Shown one piece after another: positions 51,713 through 62,748 of a stretch of 64,000 nt of DNA. This DNA comes from Spirodela intermedia (Eukaryota; Streptophyta; Magnoliopsida; Alismatales; Araceae), in contig LR746266.1 in NCBI GenBank assembly GCA_902729315.2, forward strand, positions 4,226,759 to 4,290,758. Reading direction: 5' to 3'. Each line of letters opens with the position of its first letter. Position 1 is the stretch's first letter. The notes beneath the pieces are model-generated. The model had not been told where the DNA came from. It searched no databases and worked only from the letters and a program-made list of their open reading frames with translations. Made by a program: the position numbers and the translations under genes.

Positions 51713-53399
51713 TGATAAGTCTTCATTATCATGAGTTAATAATTAGTAAATAATATATTTTTAGTCTTAACTCATGATAAATTGACTTATATTTATGTTA
51801 AAGTGTGAAAAGTAGTTTTTGGTTGATTAACGTGAATTTTTGCCTAATTATGTTATTTTATATGAATTTATAAGATTTTTAGACTCTTACTTTTGAGATA
51901 AATGAAGAAAAAGAAATAAAAATATAGCAAAATGGGGGGTACCTGCCGGCCAATCGGGCTCGTAAGCAGGTTGGAAGTGCAGTCAGGGAGGAGCTGCGAG
52001 TAGGGGCTTGAGCGGCTAGGACCAATGGGGGTATGTGTGTGCCACTCTTCTTCTACGTCACTGGTGGCTAGTTGGCTATGGGGTAAGGAGTGGTCGTACA
52101 CGCAGGAGAAAGGAACTTCCTTATAAATGTAATATTAGTATATATTCACCCGAAACTTTGGCGCACAAGCGATGTGGGACTAAACCCGCATCACACCTTC
52201 TCCAAAAAGGCTTTGATGATTTTAATACCTATAATACCCCTTATAATAGGGATATACCATGATGACATCATTTAATAAGGGCATTTGAAGACTTATGTCA
52301 ATCTCTCTAATGCAAGCAGGCAACTAGCACAGGTTTGAATCCTCCTAGAGCTAAAACTCATATTTTTTATTTGATTATCATGACTTTCCTACATATTATC
52401 GATGACAAATTAAGCCGTCAGAATCATTGGATCATCGGCGAAAATCTTGTCAACAAGATTTGTGGAGAATTATTATTAAAATTACTCAACAATTTGCAAT
52501 AAAAAGATCGCGAATCTATCGATTAAAGTATCTTCGATTGATTGACGAATAAGCTATCGTTAGGAAAAGGATGATCTGTCGAGAGATGAGTCGCCACTTC
52601 TTGAGAGCATACTGGATGCGATGAAGAGCCTCCTTTTGTTGTGTGGATCTGAGGATGAAGCTCTTTGACACATACCCTACCTCCATCCAACTCCTTTTCA
52701 TCGGGTGATAACCACTAGAGATGATTTGATGACTCATTTCATTAATCTCTAGACTTTGTAAGGAGATCTAGAGATTACCTATATTGTCCTTATCCAAAGA
52801 GAGCCTTTGAGGCCGTGGACATTGTACAATGATCCTCTCGAATGCTTAAGATTTTGGTGCATCGTCGACACATCGCCACCGTGATGCTAGAACTCAATTT
52901 TTCTGCTTTCAACTTAATTTTTGCTTCATTTAGTGATAATTTATTGATTTTAAATTGACCAAATTATACTTCATTCAATTATGATTCTTTCAGCTTTTAT
53001 AAATCTTAATTTGATCAATTAAATCATTTGTAATCATTATGTAAGAATCGTTGGGTGGAACTCTATTTTCGCTCGATTTGTATTTGTTAGACGCTGACGT
53101 CATTTTGATGTCCGCACACTTATTTCCTTTTTTCGTGAATTTTAAATATATTTTCTTTTCATTTCCTAGTATATAATTCATAGAAGATAGTATTCTTTGA
53201 CAAAAATTCTAAATAATTACATGATATTATATTACATCCCTATAATTGACCTGAAAAATTACCACTATTTTTAGAAGTTTTATTAAATTATAATTGATAC
53301 ATTTTTTAGAAATACTTCTAAATATCTGAAAATTTGTATTTTCTAATTTTATAAATTTTAAATTTACATGATTTACTATATAACGATTAAGTCACGTCA
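51713..53399 (+). mobile_element. Solo LTR F, 1,687 bp, TSD CCTAC
   Basis: Starts TGATAAGTCTTCATTATC and ends ATTAAGTCACGTCA. CCTAC at 51708-51712 is repeated at 53400-53404. Plus orientation, no internal region. CpG decay is extensive, yet the target duplication is intact, so it is of intermediate age. Confidence 0.95.
52139..52181 (-). promoter_or_regulatory. USE + TATA module, LTR F
   Basis: On the minus strand: perfect USE AGTCCCACATCG (52181-52170), 25 nt, TATATA (52144-52139). Confidence 0.7.
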
Positions 53400-53404
53400 C
53401 CTAC

Positions 53405-56400
53405 CATTTAAAAAGTACTGCAAAATGATGGTTTATATACTCTACCATTACTTGTTTTTTGATTGTCTCCTAGTCCACATCATGTATAACTATAATTTCT
53501 AAATAGGTTTTGATAGGTCAACTTCAACATATGTTCAGACCTAGCTTAGTCTAATGAACATTTTACATCTTTTTCAATGCATATAAACTTTCCTACCATT
53601 AATGTAATATTTTCAAAATGTCGAGAGTTTATAAGTAAGCTCTAATTTTCTAGGAATCATATCCACATAGGGACTATGGATGGCTTCCCTAAGGATGAAT
53701 AGAGACCATTAAAATGGTCTCATAAAAGTTCTCTTGATTGTCCAAGTTGATCTGGTTTATGGCACCTGGAAAATGCTCATCTAGGTTGAACCTAGTTATC
53801 ACATGTCAGCTACCTATAGCCCCCACCAATATTTCCGCTTAAAATCTTCCTTGTTTCTTGAATTAATCACTTATATCTAAAAAACTTGGTTTAGTAAGTG
53901 AAAAATTTCCGGCCAGGGCACTTGAAAAAGGGATGAAAAGAGTTTCAATCTCTTGATTTGAGAATTTGATGATTCTATAATTATATTTTTATGAAAAAAA
54001 AATCATGGGGATATTGTTAGTGAATTTTGGTCTAACATGAGTGTCCTTGTGGTGGCTACATAACTCAACCCCTCTACAGGTCAGTTTACTCCACTAACCC
54101 CTTTGGGTGGTTCTCCCTTCATGAAAAGTGTACTCAATGTTTTTTTCTGTTATGTAGTTGGGTGATATTTGATCTAGTTGTATGATGTCTATATCTCTAT
54201 AAAAGGTTAAGATTCTTGGTTCTACACTTGGAGATGATGAATTGATGAAGATTTCTAAATGAAGTGCTGAAGTAGGGGTATTTAGCTTTGGATGCATTTT
54301 TTTTTATTCCCACTCCATTTGGGAGAGGGTAGCCTACACCTTGTATTCAGATGTCTACTTTGGTTGTCCCTCCTTTTCTCTTTGCTGTTCGCTTCTTGGT
54401 TTCTCCTCATTTTTTCTTTCTGTGTCCATATCTCTAGAAACAACATAAGACACTTCAGCACTTTATGCTCCATGCTTGTGAAATATGTTTCATATTGAAT
54501 CATTTTCTTTTTTTGACAGATCCTTTGTTGTGTGCCTCAAATTACAATCTCCGACTTCATTGTCTCGTATAGTGACTTGGGACTCTTCATTCGAGTTCTA
54601 GATGATAGAAGTATACTAGAGATTCTTGCAACATTGCTTGAGGAGCTGATGTCACACCAGGGGGGGAATGATCCACCCTTGAGTTCTCTGATATTCATCG
54701 ATGTTCATCTTGTTTCCATTGATATTTCACCTTCTAAACTTCTATGAGGAGCCTCTTCAGTCTCAAGAGTGGGCATTTAGGGGTTTTCTTTTACTCCCTT
54801 TCTTCCCTTCAACATCTGGATCTCAAGGCCTCTTCATTTCATTGTCCCCTTCAAAAGGGAACTATCTCTACTTGGGGCACATTGTGTCACCACTACCAAC
54901 ATCCTCTTGCCTTATCTAAGTGATATTTTTCCATCTTGGGTACAATGTTTGCTATCAACATATGCTTTAGGATTGTTATTCTACATGATGTCTAAAGTTG
55001 TTGCAGATGTAAACTTAAAAGAATGATAATTTCACTTTTTGAATCAATGACTACCATTTAATTTTGCTACTTTTGATTTGATTCATTCTAACATTTCACA
55101 TCCTACTTTGTTAATTGTTAAGGGTGGATCTTGTTATTATATTATTCTTATTGATGTCTTCACACTCTATATTTAGGTCTTTATTATGCATAAATGCTTC
55201 AAATTCTTGTATATATGTAAAGTTTTCATTTGCATGATAAAAATATAGTTTGAAAAATTATTTAGATTTTTTGTTCTAACTGAGATAAATAATATATGTT
55301 TAGAATCTTTATAGATCTCCTTGCATTAAAAAGAATGATCCATCAAACCTCTTACATCTATACATGTTAACAAAATGAATGTGAACACTGTGATCTTGTC
55401 CACTCTTTTAATAGAAAGAAGTTATTTTAACTTATTTTATAAATCATATCCCATCTCTCTTTGAATGTTTGTAGAACCTTCATCCCACTTATTCTTCTTG
55501 TCATGCTTTTGGTTTAGAGATCATTTTGTCTTACATTCTTACTTTAAACATACTAAAGCATGAACTTGCTCGTGCATATGCATTTTCTCTGAGTACAACT
55601 TGAGGGTCATCAATTTTATAATTTTATTTTCTCCTCTTATCTTGTCATATTGTCTTCTTAGACCATATTTTATAATATCTCATTCACAATAACTCAGTGC
55701 CCTTAAAACATTATACCAATAAACATATCTATTAATCCTTTGCCATTTGTATCAAGTGAAGAATAGTACAAGTTTGTGGATGAAGTTCAGCTTTTGTAGT
55801 GGCTGAATCAGGGAGAAGTCGCGAACAAATCCATCATTTATATCAGATAAGATGATTTGGGCGAATTCAGCATTCATTGCTGCGTGAGGAGAGAGAAAAT
55901 AATTGTGGAGAGTGATAGATTGATCAAAGATACCCATTCTTTCTCCCCCCAATGTTTTTACATCTTCTTATGTGTTAATTCTATTGATTTCATTGAATCA
56001 TCTGTTGTACTTCTCACTATATTTGTTATGTCGATCATTGATGTGGAAAACCTAAAAAAAGAAATTAGTCTCATATTTAATTTTATTATTATTATTATTG
56101 ATCATAATAAGCTTAGGAAAATTGAGAAAAAAATCAGAAATAAATGCAACTAATATAGAAGTTTGTAATAATATTAATCATTGAAAAAACCTATCAAAAT
56201 ATTTCATAATAAACCATATAAATATTTTGATAACATTTTTTCTAGATTAAAGTAATTTATAAATATTTATGTAAAATTAAATAATAAATTATAAAATATT
56301 AAGCATTTTATCATGAAATTAATGAGAATTATCACAAGGGTCTGATGGATAACAATGGTTTAACAAATAAATTAATTGTTTGTTAAATTAAGCTGGTAAA

Positions 56401-58265
56401 GAGGATGAAGTTTTCTCATTCATCATTGATGATGCATCATGAAGAATTTGATGATGACTATTGAATCTTTTATGTATTCATTATTATTTCACTCATTAAT
56501 TCTTCTCCAATAAGAAAAACTCCATCCTATATCAGTTTCTTTATTTAGCAGTCATCAAACATTCAAAATATTCATTGAAAAACTTGTAGTTTTTCAAAAT
56601 ATACAATAATGACATTTGGACTTTTAAATGTATGAAATTTTCTATTCCCTTGACCTTTTGAATTCAATTTGAACATAAACTTCCTAATTTGATGGAGAAC
56701 TATGGAGTATCTACATCATATACATACATCAAGCTTATCTTCAGTTTTTGTTGACATAAGCATCTAGCATGTCATTGTTGAGTATTTGATCAATTCTTTA
56801 TTATGTTGCTGATTTAATGTACATAGTATTATAGATAACATATTTAATATTATGTGGAAAATACATTAAATATATAAATGTTGAAGTACTATAGTTGAAT
56901 CGTCATATATAATTTAGATGAAATTGTTTTTCACTTTTGTGAATGTGTCAACATGTGTGTTGACTAATACCATATAATCATATGCTTAATATTTCATATT
57001 TCATCTTTTTTTCAATTGAAGAATCTCTATTATCAAGTATTTAAAAAAATTAAAAACTAAATCTCTAAGATTAAACTCTTAATTTGATCCTTAATAGTAA
57101 GATTATAATTACATAATAAAAAAGATATAATATATATTTAATATTTAAAATATGTGAGTGACACATAAAGAAACACCAAATATTAAATACTAGCTTACCA
57201 ATAAATTTTCATTTGTAGTTATCAAAACCAAAGACATCAACACAATGATCTCTTTTCTTCTTTTGCCCTTGAACATTTCATTCCTGCAACTCAAAGTCAT
57301 TACTTGTCTGCTTGATATCGGTCTCTTAGTTCTACTTATTATCATGACTATATTTATTGTATTTATGATATTAATTTTTTTATTGAGCCAAAGTATTTCA
57401 ATGAAGCACCTTTGGATGCAAACTAACAATAAAACATGTCAGAAAAACTTAAGGCACTCCATCAAACTAGTGCTTGAGATCATATTCCACTTAAGTAGAC
57501 ATGATATTAGTAGCAATTGAGTATATAAGATTAGAACTAACTTTTCACAATAATATGACCTTAACTACAATTTTGTTTTTTCTTCTACATTTTTTTTATT
57601 CATGTTCTGATTTATTTTTATTTCTTTTTGTTGGTTATTATATCAACTTTATGTGAAAATTTTCTCTTAATGAAGATCTTTTTGAATTATTATATGTGTC
57701 TCCTCTTGCTTGGCTTTCTCATTGCATGTTTTTTAAATAAGTATATATGTCTCTTCTTCCTTGACTTTCTCATCCCACATGATATGTCTACCATCTTGCT
57801 GTGCCATTATGACCTTAAGTTGGTCCCTTGTGCTTGATAGAAGAAGTTTAATGCTACTCTTCTTAAGCTTAGATTTGTTATCTCTACTTATAATTCGACA
57901 TTATTAGTTTTTTTTTCTTGTAAAAGAATGTTTATGTTGTTATAGGTTAGATGGTAGAATCATTATAGGTGATGATTTATAAAGCATTACTCACATCAAG
58001 ATTGAACTTGATACCTTGTTTTGTCAATCAAAATATATATTCAACTTGTTGGATTATTTAAATCTTTTTTACACAATTGACCCTCCTTTTGAATAAAATT
58101 CTACACTTTCATATCATAATGGCACTTATTTATATGAAACATCTCGTTACAAAGATATTGTTAGATCATTAATTTGTATAATATATTGTTACACGATGTA
58201 ATTCACCTCTACTCATTAGGCAACGATTTTATGAATTTTTCACTATCTTTGTGGTACTTGGGATT
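53405..58265. other. AT-rich intergenic spacer between LTRs F and G
   Basis: About 4.9 kb with no supported gene. Open frames such as 54532-54747 and 57245-57520 are short and unrecognised. Occasional less AT-rich patches (around 54050-54950) could be remnants of older elements, but I cannot name a family. Confidence 0.5.
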
Positions 58266-58266
58266 T

Positions 58267-58343
58267 GATAAGTCTTCATTATCATGAGTTAATAATCAGT
58301 AAATAATATAGTTTTAGCCTTAACTCATGATAAATAGACTTAT
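58267..58343. repeat. Terminal hairpin of the LTR family (copy G)
   Basis: ATAAGTCTTCATTATCATG plus AGTTAA near the 5' end is mirrored by TTAACTCATGATAAATAG plus ACTTAT about 27 nt later, giving a nearly perfect 24-25 bp stem. The same pair occurs at the corresponding end of the other copies. Confidence 0.88.
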
Positions 58344-58477
58344 ATTTGTGTTAAAGCATGAAAAGTGGTTTTCAGTTGATTAACGTGAATTTTTGGGTAA
58401 TTATGTGATTTTATACGATTTTTACAGTCTTAGTTTTGAGATAAATGAAGAACAAGAAATAAAAATAAAAATATTGC

Positions 58478-58663
58478 AAAATGGGGGGACCCGCCGGCCA
58501 GCCGGGCCCGCAAGCGGGTCGGAAGCGCAGTCGGGGAGTAGCCGCGAGCAGGGGCTCGAGCGGCTTGGTTGGATCGGTAGGGGCACGTGTGCGCCACTCC
58601 CCTTCCACGTCACCGGTGGTCAGCCGGCTGTGGGGCAAGGAGTGGTCGTACACGCGAGAGGAC
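58478..58663 (-). ncRNA. Candidate Pol III-type antisense LTR RNA, copy G
   Basis: On the minus strand, GTCCTCTC begins at 58663, 29 nt downstream of the TATA start, and the sequence runs 186 nt to TTTT (58481-58478). CCACTCC/GGAGTGG and CCCGCTTGCGGG pairings are kept. Confidence 0.35.
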
Positions 58664-58686
58664 TTTGCCTAGAAAGCTAACTTTAC

Positions 58687-58729
58687 CCTATATTCGCCCG
58701 AATAATCCGCCCACAACCGATGTGGGACT
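58687..58729 (-). promoter_or_regulatory. USE + TATA module, LTR G
   Basis: On the minus strand: perfect USE AGTCCCACATCG (58729-58718), 25 nt, TATAGG (58692-58687). The TATA box is weaker than in B, C, D and F. Confidence 0.65.
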
Positions 58730-59719
58730 AAATCCAGCTTGTAACGGGCGGGCGACCGCCGCGGGTTCGAATCCTCCCAGTGTCAAAATTCATATATTTT
58801 TAACTGATTATCGCGACTTTCCTGCAGATCGCCGGTGAAGGATTAAGCAACCGGAATCGCTGGATCATCGGCGAAAATCTCGTCAACGCGATTCGCGGAG
58901 CATTGCTACTAAAATTTCTGAACGATTCGCGATAAAAGGATCGCAATCCATCGAGTAAATCATCTCCGATTGATCGACGAACAAGCCGTCGTCGGGAAGA
59001 GGACGATCCGCCGGGAGACCAGTCGCCACCTCCTGAGAGCGTACCAGATGCGATGAAGAGCCTCCTCTTGCTGCGCGGACCTGAGGATGAAGCTCCCTAA
59101 CACGCGCCTCACCTCCATCCAGCCCCTCTCCGTCGGGTGACAGCCGCCGGAGAGCCGCAAAGTCGCCGTTTTTCCGCTCCGCCGGGTGACAGCCGCCGGA
59201 GACGATTCGACGACCCACTTCATTGGTCTCTAGACTTCGCGAGAAGATCTAGAGATTGCCCACGTCGTCTTTGTCCAAGGAGAGCCTTCGAGGCCGTGGA
59301 CACTGCACGACGACCCTCCCGAACGCTCAGGATTCCGGTGCATCGCCGACGCGTCGCCGTCGCGACGCCGGAACTCTGTTTTCCTGCTTTATCTAGAGAT
59401 TGCCCACGTCGTCTTTGTCCAAGGAGAGCCTTCGAGGCCGTGGACACTGCACGACGACCCTCCCGAACGCTCAGGATTCCGGTGCATCGCCGACGCATCG
59501 CCGTCGCGACGCCGGAACTCTGTTTTCCTGCTTTCAATTTAATTTACGCTTCATTTAGTGATACTTTGTTGATTTTTATTTACCAAACTATACTTCGTTC
59601 AACTACGATTCTTCCGGCTTTTACAGATCTTAATTTGATTAATTGAGTCGTCTGTAATCGCCTACGTAAGAATCGCCGGGCGGAACTGTGTTTCCGCCTG
59701 ATTCGCGTTCGCCGGGCGC

Positions 59720-59803
59720 TGACGTCATCCTGACGTCCGCACCCTTATTTCTTTTTTTTTCGTGAATTTTAAATATATTTCCTTTTTATTTCCTAGTATA
59801 AAA
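59720..59803 (+). promoter_or_regulatory. Sense LTR promoter: as-1-like repeat and TATA box
   Basis: TGACGTCA at 59720 and TGACGTCC at 59731 form a paired TGACG motif like the as-1/CRE-type bZIP (TGA factor) sites. TATAAAA lies at 59797-59803, about 65 bp downstream. Transcription would start near 59830, making U3 about 1.56 kb and R-U5 about 200 bp. This is inferred from motifs only. Confidence 0.55.
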
Positions 59804-60033
59804 TTCGTAAGAAAATCGTACTCATTGAGAAAAATTCTGAATAATTACCAGATATTATATTACATCCCTGTGATCGACCTGGAAAATTACCGCTATTTTT
59901 GGAATTTTTATTGAATTATAATTGATATATTTATTTAGAAATACTTCTAAATATCCGAAAATTCGTATTTTCTAGTTTTATAAATTTAATATTTGCGTGA
60001 TTTAACATACAACGACTGAGTCACGTCAAATTT

Positions 60034-60051
60034 TGGCGCCGTTGCCGGGGA
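60034..60051 (+). other. Primer-binding site for tRNA-Asp
   Basis: TGGCGCCGTTGCCGGGGA, 5 bp after the LTR, is complementary to the 3' end (with CCA) of plant tRNA-Asp(GUC) as I recall it. It proves that G is a 5' LTR in plus orientation. Confidence 0.92.
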
Positions 60052-60240
60052 TGTATTGCATAATATTTAGTATTTTTCTGTTTTTCTCTTAGAGTACACA
60101 AAAAAAACTTTACTCTTGTTTTATTTTCTTTTTGCCGATTTTTATTAGAAAAAGGGAACGAAAAGAAGCACGGCAAGGACTGGAGCATCCTGAAGGAGGG
60201 TAACAGTTACTAACTTTTTCCCTCGAATTTATTGATTTTT

Positions 60241-62748
60241 ATGCATGGTAGAAGATCCTTGCATCCAAGGCTAGAAAATCCTTTCATTATTTCATTCAAA
60301 AAGAAAAATCCGAAAGAAAAATTAATTTTGATGGATCCTGAAGGAAGTACAGGTCAAACTGAGAACAATCCTATGGCCATGAAAAATCATTATATCCCTG
60401 ATTCATTTCAAAGAGCATCTAATATTAGAGTCCCATTAGCACCCACTGTTAAATTCGAAATAAATCCAGGAATTTTTCAAATGCTCCCTAATTTTCATGG
60501 ATTGCCTTTAGAGGAACCTCATCAGCACTTAGAAAAATTTCATATGGTCTGTGATTTAGTTAATCTCCCTCAAGTTACACCAGAAATTATTAAGATGAAA
60601 TTATTCCCTCATACACTTAGGGACAAAGCTAGTCATTGGCTATCCACATTAGATAGAGAATTAACTAGCTGGAAAGATATAGAACAGGCCTTTCTTCGAA
60701 AATTTTATCCCTTAGGAAAAACTCAAAATATGAGAAAACATATATGGAGTTTTTCTCAAAGACCAGGAGAAACTTTGCATGAGACATGGGAAAAATTCAA
60801 AGATTTACTTAGAAAGTGTCCTCATCATGCTATACCCAAGTGGCAGCTCAATAGAATTTTTTATGATGGATTGTTAGAACAACATAGAAATATGGTTGAT
60901 TCTATATGTGGAGGAGCTTTTATGGAGAAAACTCCTGATGAGATTTACAGTCTTTATGAGAATTTAAGTGAAAATTCTAGAGATCAAGCCTCTTTTGAAT
61001 TATATGACAAGGAAATGAAGAGAGAAATTTATGAATTGCATCATGATGATGATTCTAAACTTAGAAATGAGGTTAATCAGATTAATCAAAGATTAGAAAA
61101 AATTGATTTACTTATTGATAATATTAGAAAGCCTTTTAACCCTCAACTTAATTCGAATAGTACATGTCCTATGTATGGTGAAAATGATTATTCTGAACTT
61201 CAATGTTATAATTTAGATCAATCATTTCACCCTATGCGAGAACAAGTGCAAGTAGCTCACGGTTTTAATAGAAATAGGGAAAATTTTTCAAATTCTTATA
61301 ATCCTAATTGGAGGAATAATTTTTCATGGAGAGACCCAAATAATATTCAAAATCCAGAAGCACTTAGACCCAATTCAAACTCTGAATTTCGTCCAAAACA
61401 AGAAAATAGATTTCAGAAAAATCAGCCCTCTCAAACCCAACCTGATGCTATGGAAATGATGCAGCAAATGAGCCAAATGATGCAACAAACTATGAATCAA
61501 ATGATGCAACAAATGATGCAGCACCAGAAACAAATTATAGAGGCTCTTGAGAATAAGAGAGAAGAGGGACAGCTACCTAGTCAGCCCATAGAAAATTCAG
61601 AAAACTGTCCAACAGTAAGATTTCAGCAAGAAGAGTCTAGCTGGATAAATTTAGAAAAAAACCCACGAAATGAAAATGTTAGGGCAGTGAATATATTGAG
61701 TGAGAATATTTTACCTGAACCTTATTTCCAATTATTAGAAGAAATTGATGATCCATTAGAAGTAAATAAGAATATTAAGGCCAAAAATGTAGTAGCAGAA
61801 AATTTGAATAAAATCAGTTATTGCTCACAATTGATGAATGAATATAGTGAGGATGATGAGGAGAAAGAACCCTTAGATGAAGAAACAGCAACTGATCATA
61901 GAAAAATCATCCAAATTTTAGTAGAAGGGAGTAAGGACAGAAATGAAGAAAAATATATTTCAAGTGAGGAAAAATCAACTGATTTGGGAGATGTAGGAGA
62001 CGAAATTAATGAATCTAATCATAATTTTGCAGCCATGGATGTTGATTGTGAGGATGATGATGTATATCATATACCAAAATTAAAAGATAGCTCTTGGGAA
62101 GATGAAGAATTTGATGAGTTGAGAAACGAAAAGCTAGAAAAAGAATTGATTCAACTAATGGGAACAAGCGAAAATAATAGATGTGAATATAGAAATAATT
62201 TTGGAGGAGAAAATTTGAATTTTACTGAATTCATTAGATCTGAGATTAAAGAAGACAATCCTTCCATCCTTCAAAACCCACAGCCCATTAGAATTATTTC
62301 TAAGCTTGAAATATTTCACTCCTCACAAATTGAACAAATATGTATGGAAGATAAAATGGAGCAGGGAAAGATTATGCAGATAAAAGAAGACATTAAGAAA
62401 TGGGTGAGTGGAAGAATTAGAGATACCAATTTAGATGAAAAAATTTTAGATTGGGCAAGAGCTAATCTGAAAATTATACGGCCTGATCACATTTTATGGT
62501 TTATTAATAGAAAGTATTTATTAATGAATGAGAGCCTAACAAAACAAGATAGAAATAAGGAAAGATTCTTTTCAAAATGGAAATATTATTTTTGGGAAAA
62601 TTTTGTTAATTTCCATTTTGTTTTGGCTGAAAGTATGTCAAGGTATATATATGAAGTATATGAATTTATGCTAAATCTGAAAAAGAATATCATAAAACTT
62701 ACCTTGGGATACAAATATATTTTGATGGCCATAGATCAGCTTATATGA
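60241..62748 (+). CDS. gag: Retrotransposon Gag polyprotein (Ty3-type), gag-only ORF
   Basis: An 835-residue frame with ATG at 60241 (an alternative ATG lies at 60331, MDPEGSTGQT). A Retrotrans_gag domain spans about residues 75-250, with TLRDKASHWLSTL, WKDIEQAFLRKFYP and FYDGLLEQHRNMVDSICGGAF, the last typical of Ty3 gag of the Athila/Tat kind. A CPMYGENDYSELQC segment (about 309-322) sits where the zinc knuckle is expected, but its second Cys and the His positions are Tyr and Asp, so metal binding is doubtful. A Met/Gln-rich coiled coil (about 404-435) follows, then a long acidic region and a Trp/Tyr-rich C-terminal part that I do not recognise. No protease, reverse transcriptase, RNase H or integrase motif is present before the stop. 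It would form the particle core. Confidence 0.9.
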   Translation: MHGRRSLHPRLENPFIISFKKKNPKEKLILMDPEGSTGQTENNPMAMKNHYIPDSFQRASNIRVPLAPTVKFEINPGIFQMLPNFHGLPLEEPHQHLEKFHMVCDLVNLPQVTPEIIKMKLFPHTLRDKASHWLSTLDRELTSWKDIEQAFLRKFYPLGKTQNMRKHIWSFSQRPGETLHETWEKFKDLLRKCPHHAIPKWQLNRIFYDGLLEQHRNMVDSICGGAFMEKTPDEIYSLYENLSENSRDQASFELYDKEMKREIYELHHDDDSKLRNEVNQINQRLEKIDLLIDNIRKPFNPQLNSNSTCPMYGENDYSELQCYNLDQSFHPMREQVQVAHGFNRNRENFSNSYNPNWRNNFSWRDPNNIQNPEALRPNSNSEFRPKQENRFQKNQPSQTQPDAMEMMQQMSQMMQQTMNQMMQQMMQHQKQIIEALENKREEGQLPSQPIENSENCPTVRFQQEESSWINLEKNPRNENVRAVNILSENILPEPYFQLLEEIDDPLEVNKNIKAKNVVAENLNKISYCSQLMNEYSEDDEEKEPLDEETATDHRKIIQILVEGSKDRNEEKYISSEEKSTDLGDVGDEINESNHNFAAMDVDCEDDDVYHIPKLKDSSWEDEEFDELRNEKLEKELIQLMGTSENNRCEYRNNFGGENLNFTEFIRSEIKEDNPSILQNPQPIRIISKLEIFHSSQIEQICMEDKMEQGKIMQIKEDIKKWVSGRIRDTNLDEKILDWARANLKIIRPDHILWFINRKYLLMNESLTKQDRNKERFFSKWKYYFWENFVNFHFVLAESMSRYIYEVYEFMLNLKKNIIKLTLGYKYILMAIDQLI

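Larger units (their letters stand above)
58266..60028 (+). mobile_element. 5' LTR (G) of Ty3-type retrotransposon, 1,763 bp
   Basis: Starts TGATAAGTCTTCATTATC and ends GACTGAGTCACGTCA (TG...CA), and is followed 5 bp later by a primer-binding site. It carries a terminal hairpin, an antisense USE/TATA module, a GGTTCGAATCC B-box-like motif (58764-58774), a 144-bp tandem duplication (period fixed by TTCCTGC at 59381 and 59525) and a sense as-1-like/TATA promoter near 59720-59803. It is very close to solo LTR A. Left flank GGATT would be its target site; the 3' LTR lies outside the window. Confidence 0.95.

Noticed and set aside
54532-54919. Possible decayed protein-coding remnant
   Set aside because: Two short frames overlap with no recognisable family, no terminal repeats and no splice structure.
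58740-58790. tRNA gene suggested by GGTTCGAATCC
   Set aside because: No cloverleaf, acceptor stem, D-arm or anticodon arm could be placed around the T-arm-like sequence; only a B-box-like motif is supported.
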